From contig JBPBQO010000156.1 of assembly GCA_050954785.1 (NCBI GenBank), forward strand, positions 1-64,000: a stretch of DNA of 64,000 nucleotides, in the 5' to 3' direction. The position numbers and the translations under genes were made by a program. Of the stretch, positions 8,299-15,101 are shown piece by piece; position 1 is the stretch's first letter; the number at the start of each line of letters is the position of its first letter. The notes under the pieces were generated by a model that was not told the DNA's origin, did not search any database, and worked only from the letters and a program-made list of their open reading frames with translations. The stretch is from Lichenicola sp050954785. Its GTDB lineage: Bacteria > Pseudomonadota > Alphaproteobacteria > Acetobacterales > Acetobacteraceae.

Positions 8299-9258
8299 AT
8301 GAAACGCTTCCATACGGCCGCTCTGATCGCGCCGGCGCTCGCTCTCACGGTCGCAGGGACATTATCCGTTGCGGCCGCCCGCGCGGCAGACAAGCAAATC
8401 ACCATCATCCTGGTCGATCACGGCCAGGCCGCCGACCCGTTTCATAACGTCATCAAGCGCGGTGCGCAGGACGCGGCCAAGCAGATGGGCATCCACCTCG
8501 AAGTCCGGCAGCCGCAGAACTTCGATATGACGCAAATGGCGAACCTGCTCACCGCTGCCACCAATCAGCATCCGGACGGCATCATCACGACTATTCCGGA
8601 TGCCGACGCGCTATCCGGTCCGATCCATGCGGCGCTGGCGCAGGGGATCACCGTGATTGCGACCAACGGTGCACCATCGACGGCGCACAAAGTCGGGATC
8701 ACCCTCAATGTTGGTCAGGACGAGCGCAGTGCCGGCATCGCGGCCGGCAAGGCGATGGCTGCGGCAGGCGGCAAGAAAGCGATCTGCGTAAACCACGAGG
8801 TTGGCAATTCGGCGCTGGACGATCGATGCGCGGGCTTTGCCGAAGGGTTCGGCGGCGCGTCGAAGGTGCTGCCGACCGAACTCGACCCGGCTACTGCGAA
8901 GTCGAAGATCGAGGCGACCCTGCGCTCCGATCCCTCGATCGACACCGTTATCGGGCTGAACGCGACAGTCGTCGGTGAAACCGCGGTCGAAGCGGTGCAC
9001 GACCTCGGCCGAACCGGCAAGATCAACATCGCATCGTTCGATCTATCGCCGGGAATGCTCAAGGATGTCCAGGATGGAACAGCCTTGTTCGTCGTCGACC
9101 AGCAGCCGTATCTGCAGGGCTACCTGCCGGTGCTGTTCCTGGCGCAGAAAGCAAAGTACGGACTGCTTCCGGCAGGCGATATCGCAACCGGCCCGAGCCT
9201 GATTCGCAAGGACCAGGCCGGAAAGGTCATTGCTCTCTCGAGCCAGTCGATCCGCTAA
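8299..9258 (+). CDS. Periplasmic sugar (putative inositol) binding protein
   Basis: This is the solute receptor of the ABC importer, family Peripla_BP_4 (ribose-binding type). The 319-residue product begins with a signal peptide ending at AAARA (around residue 30). It then shows ITIILVDHGQAADPFHNVIKRGAQDAAKQMG, a typical first strand and helix of the family, and the hinge motif FDLSPGMLKDVQDG near the end. It is the last gene of the transporter operon and is preceded by AAGGA about 10 bases before the ATG. Substrate specificity is unproven; inositol is suggested by the neighbouring iolE, iolG and operators. Confidence 0.9.
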   Translation: MKRFHTAALIAPALALTVAGTLSVAAARAADKQITIILVDHGQAADPFHNVIKRGAQDAAKQMGIHLEVRQPQNFDMTQMANLLTAATNQHPDGIITTIPDADALSGPIHAALAQGITVIATNGAPSTAHKVGITLNVGQDERSAGIAAGKAMAAAGGKKAICVNHEVGNSALDDRCAGFAEGFGGASKVLPTELDPATAKSKIEATLRSDPSIDTVIGLNATVVGETAVEAVHDLGRTGKINIASFDLSPGMLKDVQDGTALFVVDQQPYLQGYLPVLFLAQKAKYGLLPAGDIATGPSLIRKDQAGKVIALSSQSIR

Positions 9259-9279
9259 CGAACCTGGACCGCCCCTACA

Positions 9280-9310
9280 AACCGGCTCGGCGCATCACGC
9301 CGGGTCGGTT
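9280..9310. terminator. Hairpin between convergent genes, likely bidirectional terminator
   Basis: A 13-pair stem (AACCGGCTCGGCG with CGCCGGGTCGGTT, two G-U pairs) closes a 5-base loop, CATCA. It lies just after the binding-protein gene and before the 3' end of the DUF1127 gene. There is no clear T-run, so termination strength is uncertain. Confidence 0.55.
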
Positions 9311-9323
9311 CGTCGGGATGCGA

Positions 9324-9539
9324 TCAGCGACGAAGGCGACCGGCAGCGACATCGGCGATGTCGCCACGGCTGAAGCCGAGATCGCTCAGCTCGCGATCGG
9401 AATAGGCATTGAGCTCCTGGCGGACCCGACGCTGCTCGCGGCGCTGCATCAGATGGACGCTCACGTCCTGACCCAGTGCGCGGACAAGCCACGACAGGTC
9501 GATGGTGGAGCGGGGAGCGAAGGAAGTGACGTGAGCCAT
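9324..9539 (-). CDS. DUF1127 small protein
   Basis: This is a 71-residue protein whose C-terminal half carries the DUF1127 motif (NAYSDRELSDLGFSRGDIADVAAG). Members of this family are short Arg-rich proteins common in alphaproteobacteria; some have been linked to phosphate, RNA or stress responses, but no role can be given here. The ATG at 9539 was chosen over one 33 bases upstream because GGAG sits 9 bases before it and the extra residues (MHCTIPLELTL) are not family-like. It lies between the inositol transporter and a dehydrogenase, on the opposite strand to the transporter. Confidence 0.8.
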   Translation of the reverse strand: MAHVTSFAPRSTIDLSWLVRALGQDVSVHLMQRREQRRVRQELNAYSDRELSDLGFSRGDIADVAAGRLRR

Positions 9540-9635
9540 GAGGGTAAGCTCCAAAGGTATTGTGCAGTGCAATATATCCGGTTCTCAGCCGAATTCAAGT
9601 GTTTTGTGCACCGCACCATACGATACCTGAAACTG

Positions 9636-10790
9636 TCACATTGCGCCGTCGATCTCGCTTAGGGCGACCCATCGCTGCTGTTGCGAAGATAGCCGGATCG
9701 CCTCCATCACCCGCGTGATCATCAGCGCGTCGCCGAAATCGGCGTCGCTGTTCGTCTTGCCCGACACGGCATCGAGCAGGCGACGGACTTCGATCGTCTT
9801 GAGGTCGTTGAAGCCGATCTGGTGGCCGGGCGCCGGGCAGAAGGCGGCATAGTCGCCATGCGCGGGTCCCGCGTTGATCGTCGTAAAGCCTTTGCGGCCG
9901 CTCGCCTGCCCTGTTTTGTAGAAGCGCAGTTCATTGAACCGCTCCTGGTTGAAGGATAGCGCGCCCCTGGTGCCGCTGATCTCGAAGGCGAGCTGCATGT
10001 CCCGGCCGCTGGCAAGCCAGCTTGCACTGATGCTGGCGGTGAACGGCCTGCCTGCGAACCGGACCAGCATGCTGGCCTGGTCATCGACCCGAACCGCGCG
10101 GCGGCTGCCGTCCGGCAATGGCCGCTCGCCGTGGATCGTATCCAGCCGGCCGCACACGCTTTCCACCTCGCCGAGCAGGCTGCGCGCCATCGACAGGATG
10201 TGGCTGCCGATATCGGCCAGCGCCCCGCCCGCCTGTTCAGGCTCGCAGCGCCACGAGAACTGCGCTTCGGGATCGGCCATGAAATCCTCGGCATGAATGC
10301 CACGGAAACCGGTGATGTCGCCGATCTCGCCCGACCGCACGATCTCCCGCGCCGTGTCGATCATCGGGTTCTTGAGGTAGTTGAACCCGACCATGGTGAC
10401 GATGCCGGCAGCTTTGGCCGCACGGGTCATCGCGATCGCATCCGCCAGCGTGGTCGCCAGCGGCTTCTCGCAATACACGTGCTTGCCGGCTTCGATCGCC
10501 GCCAGCGCGATCGGCGCGTGCAGGCGGTTGGGTGTTGTGATGGCGACCAGGTCGATCGCCGGATCGCGTACGAGCTCGGTCCAGTCTCCGGTCGCCCGGG
10601 CAAAACCGAACGATGTGGCGGCCTCAATCGCCCGCTGTTCGGGCGTGTCGGCCAGCATCTCGAGCCTCGGCTGCAGGGCCAGCGGGAACACTCCGCCGAC
10701 ACTTCGGAACGCCAAGGCGTGGGCCCTACCCATGAAGCCGCTGCCGATCAGCCCGATTCCGATGCCGGGCTTTCGTTCGACCACGTGCAT
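9636..10790 (-). CDS. Gfo/Idh/MocA-family oxidoreductase (probable inositol-related dehydrogenase)
   Basis: This is a predicted NAD(P)-dependent dehydrogenase of 384 residues. The N-terminal Rossmann motif is GIGLIGSGFMGRAHALAF, the catalytic-domain marker EKP appears as YCEKPLATT, and the C-terminal fold begins with GFNYLKNPMIDTAREIV. A GGALADIGSHILS segment matches the catalytic Asp-X3-His pattern. The ATG at 10790 is preceded by AAGGA at a good distance; an earlier frame opening would run into the regulator gene and was rejected. With an IolR-type operator 62 bases upstream, it is probably a myo- or scyllo-inositol dehydrogenase, but the exact substrate is not shown by sequence. Confidence 0.85.
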   Translation of the reverse strand: MHVVERKPGIGIGLIGSGFMGRAHALAFRSVGGVFPLALQPRLEMLADTPEQRAIEAATSFGFARATGDWTELVRDPAIDLVAITTPNRLHAPIALAAIEAGKHVYCEKPLATTLADAIAMTRAAKAAGIVTMVGFNYLKNPMIDTAREIVRSGEIGDITGFRGIHAEDFMADPEAQFSWRCEPEQAGGALADIGSHILSMARSLLGEVESVCGRLDTIHGERPLPDGSRRAVRVDDQASMLVRFAGRPFTASISASWLASGRDMQLAFEISGTRGALSFNQERFNELRFYKTGQASGRKGFTTINAGPAHGDYAAFCPAPGHQIGFNDLKTIEVRRLLDAVSGKTNSDADFGDALMITRVMEAIRLSSQQQRWVALSEIDGAM

Positions 10791-10851
10791 GACGCATCCT
10801 TCTCGACGTTTGTTCGCCAAGGCGTAGGCTATTCCATTCAGCCTTTGAAGT

Positions 10852-10865
10852 GGAATTCCTATTCC
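10852..10865. promoter_or_regulatory. IolR-type operator GGAA-N6-TTCC (site 2)
   Basis: GGAATTCCTATTCC fits GGAA-N6-TTCC exactly. It overlaps the stop codon of the RpiR regulator gene and lies 62 bases upstream of the dehydrogenase start at 10790, so it would control that dehydrogenase separately from the regulator gene. Confidence 0.7.
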
Positions 10866-11773
10866 TTTTCGTTGGTGTCGGGCGGGGAGTGGACCACCCG
10901 TTCGGCGAGTGCCACCGCCAGCGTGGTCGCCAGTACGAAGGTGGCGGATAGCGAGCGGAAGCCGGCGTGGTCGGTCTCGGCCACTTCCAGCCAAGTTTCG
11001 GCAATCTGGGTCAGCGGCGAGAACGGGCTGTCGGTGATGGCCACCACCCTGGCGCCGCGCCGGGCGGCCGCGGACGAGAGGTCCAGCGTTTCCGAAGCAT
11101 ACGGGGTGAAGCTGACGGCAAGCACGACGTCGGTGCGATCAAGCAGCTCGATCTGGCGGTGGCCCAGCCCGCCGGCATTGTCGACCAGCTCGCAGCGGAT
11201 GCCGAGCTTGCGGAGCGCGTAAGCCAGATACAGCGCAACGGGATAGACCCGGCGGTTGCCGACCAGGCTGATCGAGCGAGCCCCGGACAGCAGTTGGACC
11301 GCACGCTCGAGCGCCTGCCGGTCGACCGTCTGTTCCAGATGATCGAGCGATACCTGGGCGGCATGCACGAAGCCACGCAGCAACGAGACCGGATCGGCGC
11401 CGAGCGCCTGCTCGCCGGACGCCAGCGTCTCCAGCCGTTCCCGATAGTCCGGCCATCGCTGCCGCGCATGCGCCCGGAACACCGCCTGCAGATCCGAAAA
11501 CCCGGAATAGCCGAGGGTCTGGGCAAACCGCACCAGGGTGGATGGCTGGACGCCGGCTTGTGCCGCGAGGTCGGTAACGCGGCCGAAGGCGATCTCCTGG
11601 GGATGGTCCACCGCGAAGTCGGCGACCTGGACCAGCCGCTTCGGCAGCATGTCCCGACGGGCCACGATCAGCGCACGCAGGCTTTTAAAATCACGCGGTA
11701 TATCGGCGCCGGTGTCGGTGTCGGCCTCGAAATCCTGCTGCTGGCCGGGACGCGGTTCCTGCTCGTTATCCAT
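10859..11773 (-). CDS. iolR: RpiR-family transcriptional regulator, IolR-like
   Basis: This is a 304-residue repressor-type protein: an N-terminal helix-turn-helix (AAQAGVQPSTLVRFAQTLGYSGFSDLQ, about residues 70-96) and a C-terminal SIS sugar-phosphate-binding domain (SISLVGNRRVYPVALYLAYALRKLG; VVLAVSFTPYASET). It likely senses an inositol-pathway intermediate and represses the surrounding genes. It is divergent from iolG, with operator site 3 in the 163-base gap, and is followed by the dehydrogenase gene. The start at 11773 (MDNEQEP) was chosen because further upstream the frame runs across the operator and into iolG in antisense. The ribosome-binding site is weak. The name rests on family plus context. 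Confidence 0.85.
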   Translation of the reverse strand: MDNEQEPRPGQQQDFEADTDTGADIPRDFKSLRALIVARRDMLPKRLVQVADFAVDHPQEIAFGRVTDLAAQAGVQPSTLVRFAQTLGYSGFSDLQAVFRAHARQRWPDYRERLETLASGEQALGADPVSLLRGFVHAAQVSLDHLEQTVDRQALERAVQLLSGARSISLVGNRRVYPVALYLAYALRKLGIRCELVDNAGGLGHRQIELLDRTDVVLAVSFTPYASETLDLSSAAARRGARVVAITDSPFSPLTQIAETWLEVAETDHAGFRSLSATFVLATTLAVALAERVVHSPPDTNEKE

Positions 11774-11805
11774 AATGGGACATCGTTGACAAAGCTCCGG
11801 AGCAA

Positions 11806-11823
11806 CTGGAATGTAATTTCCAG
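11806..11823. promoter_or_regulatory. IolR-type operator CTGGAA-N6-TTCCAG (site 3)
   Basis: CTGGAATGTAATTTCCAG is an inverted repeat with 6-base arms around a 6-base centre and contains GGAA-N6-TTCC. It lies 33 bases upstream of the regulator start codon and 114 bases upstream of iolG, so it can provide autoregulation and iolG control together. Confidence 0.8.
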
Positions 11824-11936
11824 TGATAGACCAACTCACCGGGTCTGTTCCATCCCGACATGCTGCCCAGCATGCCAGAACGGGGTGCGGCTGGCGACGC
11901 CGCACCAGAACCGCCTTCGACCCCAAGGACATCGTC

Positions 11937-12929
11937 ATGGTTCGTTTCACTGTTCTCGGCTGCGGCCGTATCGGCCGGATGCATGCGGCCAACCTGGCGC
12001 GCCATCCGGGCGTCGAACTGGTGTCGGTGTTCGACATCATGGACGAGGCAGCCACCGCCACCGCGCAGGCCCTCGGCGTCCGCCGTGCCGCGTCCACCGC
12101 CGAAGCGCTGGCCGACCCGGAAATCGATGCCGTGCTGATCGCGACACCGACCGCAACGCATGTCCCGCTGATCATCGAGGCCGTGCGCGCCGGCAAGGCG
12201 GTCCTGTGCGAGAAGCCGATCGACCTGGACATCGAGCGGGTGCTGCAATGCCGGGACGAGATCGCCGAGTACGATCCGATCGTCATGATCGGGTTCAACC
12301 GCCGCTTCGATCCGTCATTCATGGCGTTGCGCCGGCGCGTCGAGGCTGGCGAGATCGGCAGGATCGAGCAGGTGGTGATCACCAGCCGCGATCCGGTGCC
12401 GCCGCCGGTCTCCTACATCAGGGGCTCGGGCGGCCTGTTCCACGACATGATGATCCATGATCTCGACATGGCCCGGTCGCTGGTCGGCGACATCGTCGAA
12501 GTGTCGGCACTCGGCGCGGTGCTGGTGGACCCGGCAATCGGCGAGGCCGGCGACATCGACGCCGCGATGGTGACGCTGCGTGCCGCGTCCGGTGCGCTGG
12601 TCCATATCAACAACAGCCGCCGCTGCGCCTATGGCTACGACCAGCGGCTGGAGGTGTTCGGCGAGAAGGGCATGCTGCTGGCCGGCAATCAGCGCGAAAC
12701 GACGGTCGAGGCACATCTCGCCGACCGGACCGCCTGCCGCGATCCGATCCTGCACTTCTTCATACAGCGCTACACCGACGCCTATGCCGCCGAGATTTCG
12801 CACTTCGTCGCCGCCGTGGAAACGCACACCATGCCGACTCCCGGCTTCTCCGATGGTCTCGAAGCGCTGCGTCTCGCCGACGCGGCAGCGGCCAGCCACC
12901 GGACCGGACACAGCGTCCGTCTTGGCTAG
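11937..12929 (+). CDS. iolG: Myo-inositol 2-dehydrogenase IolG
   Basis: IolG oxidises myo-inositol to 2-keto-myo-inositol with NAD+, feeding IolE. The 330-residue product has the Rossmann motif FTVLGCGRIGRMHAANLA, the EKP segment as LCEKPIDLDI, the inositol-dehydrogenase signature GFNRRFDPSFMALR, and the catalytic pattern GGLFHDMMIHDLDMAR. The ATG at 11937 is preceded by AAGGA 6 bases away; an upstream in-frame ATG at 11823 lies at the end of the operator and adds a non-family N-terminus. The TAG stop is the first three bases of a dispersed palindromic repeat that has a second copy at the end of sugE. Confidence 0.93.
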   Translation: MVRFTVLGCGRIGRMHAANLARHPGVELVSVFDIMDEAATATAQALGVRRAASTAEALADPEIDAVLIATPTATHVPLIIEAVRAGKAVLCEKPIDLDIERVLQCRDEIAEYDPIVMIGFNRRFDPSFMALRRRVEAGEIGRIEQVVITSRDPVPPPVSYIRGSGGLFHDMMIHDLDMARSLVGDIVEVSALGAVLVDPAIGEAGDIDAAMVTLRAASGALVHINNSRRCAYGYDQRLEVFGEKGMLLAGNQRETTVEAHLADRTACRDPILHFFIQRYTDAYAAEISHFVAAVETHTMPTPGFSDGLEALRLADAAAASHRTGHSVRLG

Positions 12930-12990
12930 AGCATCGTCCGATCCTCTTGCTATTCGATCGGGAAAGATGCCCGCCAAAACAAACCTCTAG
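12927..12990. repeat. Dispersed palindromic repeat, copy 1 (supplies iolG stop)
   Basis: The element begins TAGAGCATCGTCCGATC and its mirror arm TCGATCGGGAAAGATGC follows after a short centre, ending in a CGCCAAAACAA tail. About four fifths of the bases match copy 2 at 14552-14619. The first three bases are the iolG stop codon. No T-run follows the hairpin. Confidence 0.75.
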
Positions 12991-13114
12991 GTGCCGGACG
13001 GAGCTATCGACAGGATGATGCGTTGAGCCGCGGCGAGCCGAGTCTCGACCGTTACGGAACGGAATGCCGCCTCTTCCATCGCCGTTGCGAGACGGTCACC
13101 AGAAAGACCGCCCG

Positions 13115-14212
13115 ATGAATGTCCCGTTGCCATCCTACCCTGCGGACGAAGACGCACCGTCGGACGCACGCACCGCCACCCAATCCAAAATCTACCGGCT
13201 GCTCCGGTTCGCATTGGCGGCGACCGTCGTCATCCTCGCGGTCTGGCTGCTCAAGGACGTTCTGACAGTGGTGTTCGCCGCGGCTTTGTTCGCGGTGATC
13301 CTGCACGGCATCGCCAAACTGCTGCAGCGCTTCACCCGGATGCCGTTCTGGCTGTCGCTGACTATCGTCGTACTGGCCCTGGCAGGGCTGCTCGTCGGCT
13401 TCGTGCTGCTGGTCGGACCGGGTCTCGGTGATCAGGTGGTCAAGCTGAAGCAGGCGCTGATCGACCAGTCGCACGGGATCCATGACCGGCTCGACCGTAC
13501 CCAATGGGGCCATCTGGCCCTGCAGCAAATTCCGAGCTCCATGGGCGGCAACAAGCAGGGCGGCGCGAGTCCGGGCGTGCCGTCCGGCCTGGCCGGTTCT
13601 GTTGCCGGTTTTCTGGGCTCGCTGTTCGGCCTGTTCGGCACGATCGTCGTGGTGATTATCGCCGGCCTGTATCTGGCAGCGGCACCGGCAACCTACGTGA
13701 ACGGTGCCCTGCGCCTGGTTGCGGAAAAGCATCGTCCGAAGGCAAAGGAGCTGTTTCTTGCAGCCGGTTCGGCGCTCTGGTCATGGAGTGCCGGCCAGGC
13801 GCTCGACATGCTGGTGGTCGGCATCCTGTCGGGCGTAGGGCTCTGGATCATCGGCGTGCCGCTGGCCCTGGCGCTCGGCGTGCTGGCCGGGCTGTTCAAC
13901 TTCGTGCCCTATATCGGTGCGATCATCGGGGCGATCCCGGCGATCATCATTGCCTTCTCGCTCGGAGCGACGACCGGCATCGAGACGACGATCCTCTACA
14001 TGGTCATCCAGGGTTTCGAGGGAAATGTCATGGCGCCCCTGATCCAGAACCGGGCAGTCCATCTGCCGCCTGGCCTGACCATCCTGTCGCAGACGGCGTT
14101 CGGCTCGATCCTCGGCATTCCCGGTCTGATCTTCGCAACCCCGCTGACCGCCGCCATCCTGGCGGTCATGACGAAGGCCACCAAGCCGCTGGATCACGAC
14201 GACCGTATCTGA
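13115..14212 (+). CDS. AI-2E transporter (PerM/TqsA) family membrane protein
   Basis: This is a 365-residue inner-membrane protein of the AI-2E exporter/PerM family. It has hydrophobic segments near the N-terminus (FALAATVVILAVWLLKDVL and a second pair), a long soluble loop in the middle rich in Gly and Ser, and the conserved C-terminal block GLFNFVPYIGAIIGAIPAII followed by FEGNVMAPLIQNRAVHLPP, a hallmark of the family. Members export small molecules or sodium; substrate cannot be read from sequence. The ATG at 13115 (MNVPLPS) was preferred to an upstream one that adds 17 polar residues. sugE follows after 21 bases, so they may be cotranscribed. Confidence 0.85.
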   Translation: MNVPLPSYPADEDAPSDARTATQSKIYRLLRFALAATVVILAVWLLKDVLTVVFAAALFAVILHGIAKLLQRFTRMPFWLSLTIVVLALAGLLVGFVLLVGPGLGDQVVKLKQALIDQSHGIHDRLDRTQWGHLALQQIPSSMGGNKQGGASPGVPSGLAGSVAGFLGSLFGLFGTIVVVIIAGLYLAAAPATYVNGALRLVAEKHRPKAKELFLAAGSALWSWSAGQALDMLVVGILSGVGLWIIGVPLALALGVLAGLFNFVPYIGAIIGAIPAIIIAFSLGATTGIETTILYMVIQGFEGNVMAPLIQNRAVHLPPGLTILSQTAFGSILGIPGLIFATPLTAAILAVMTKATKPLDHDDRI

Positions 14213-14233
14213 CCGGATTGGGAGGGTTTCGGC

Positions 14234-14554
14234 ATGGCCTGGCTGATGGTCATCATCGCGGGCGCCCTGGAGATGGTCTGGTCGTACAGTGCCAAGAAGG
14301 CGGATGGATTCACCCATCTCGGCTGGGGAGCGCTGACGATCGGCGCGTCCCTGATCAGTTTCTTTCTGCTGACGTTCTCGCTGCGGACCCTGCCGCTCGG
14401 AACCGCCTATGCGGTCTGGACCGGAATCGGCGCGGTCGGCAGTTTCGTCGTCGGCGTCATCCTGCTGGGCGAACCGCTCGGCGTCGGACGCGTGCTGAGT
14501 GCGGTATTGATCGTCGGGGGCGTAATCGGCCTGCGCCTGACGAGTTCGCGTTAG
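14234..14554 (+). CDS. sugE: SugE/Gdx-type small multidrug resistance protein (guanidinium exporter)
   Basis: This is a 106-residue, four-helix SMR transporter. It has the SugE/Gdx pattern: Glu in the first helix (IIAGALEMVWSYSAKKADGFT), the LRTLPLGTAYAVWTGIGAVGSFVVG block, and a short C-terminus. Characterised Gdx members exchange guanidinium for protons as dimers. A strong ribosome-binding sequence (GGGAGG) precedes the ATG. There is no space for a guanidine riboswitch in the 21 bases before the gene. The TAG stop is the start of a dispersed repeat that also ends iolG. Confidence 0.9.
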   Translation: MAWLMVIIAGALEMVWSYSAKKADGFTHLGWGALTIGASLISFFLLTFSLRTLPLGTAYAVWTGIGAVGSFVVGVILLGEPLGVGRVLSAVLIVGGVIGLRLTSSR

Positions 14555-14619
14555 AGCATCATCCGATCGTCTTGTTAGTCGATCGGATGAAGATGCTCGC
14601 TAAAACAATGAGCCAGAGG
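14552..14619. repeat. Dispersed palindromic repeat, copy 2 (supplies sugE stop)
   Basis: This copy begins TAGAGCATCATCCGATC and returns as GATCGGATGAAGATGCTC, giving a stem of about 15 pairs with a 3-base bulge, then CGCTAAAACAA. It closely resembles copy 1 at 12927-12990 and likewise begins with the stop codon of the upstream gene. Confidence 0.8.
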
Positions 14620-14664
14620 CGCGAACTCGGTGACCGATACAGGATCTCAGTCGGATGCCCTGCC

Positions 14665-15030
14665 TCAGGAGCTTCCGAGCAGCGGTGGCGTCTGCTGGTG
14701 CTGAATTACCCGCCAGTCCTCATGCGCCAGCCGGCGATAGGTCGACGTGCAGTGAGCTTCGTAGGGCGTGACCCCGTCACGCTCCGCGCGCGCCTTGTAG
14801 GCGATGACGATCAACCCCTCCTGCGGGCGCTTCACCTGACGTTCGGACAGCTCCACTTTCGACCAGCGCGGGGTCGCGGCGACAGCCTCGATCGCCTGTT
14901 GGCCGCTCATCACGAACGGCGGCGCCGGCAACACCATCAGGCACTCGTCATCGATCGAGGCACGGTAATGTTCGGCATCACCGACCCACAGGCTTTCCTC
15001 GAAACTCCAGACCCGTCCGTCATCCATCAT
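14665..15030 (-). CDS. NTF2-like (DUF4440-type) protein
   Basis: This is a 121-residue soluble protein with the layout of the NTF2-like superfamily: an N-terminal helix with a Trp-rich segment (VWSFEESLWVGDAEHYRASIDDECLMVLP), a middle helix (MSGQQAIEAVAATPRWSKVEL) and a C-terminal sheet (EAHCTSTYRRLAHEDWRVIQHQQTPP). The last strand, with WRVIQHQQTP, is a common DUF4440 ending. Most such proteins are small-molecule-binding or of unknown role. AAGGA lies 6 bases before the ATG. It stands alone between sugE and the GGDEF-EAL gene. Confidence 0.7.
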   Translation of the reverse strand: MMDDGRVWSFEESLWVGDAEHYRASIDDECLMVLPAPPFVMSGQQAIEAVAATPRWSKVELSERQVKRPQEGLIVIAYKARAERDGVTPYEAHCTSTYRRLAHEDWRVIQHQQTPPLLGSS

Positions 15031-15101
15031 CTTGCATCCTTGCTACGCGATGCTATCGCAGCAGGGGACGGATCGTTTTCACAGGCTTGCAAAAGCAGTG
15101 T

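Noticed and set aside
11823..11936. Longer start for iolG
   Set aside because: The extension begins within the operator and has no Rossmann features; the ATG at 11937 has AAGGA at a proper distance.
14213..14233. Possible guanidine riboswitch upstream of sugE
   Set aside because: Only 21 bases separate sugE from the previous gene, which is too short for any known guanidine riboswitch.
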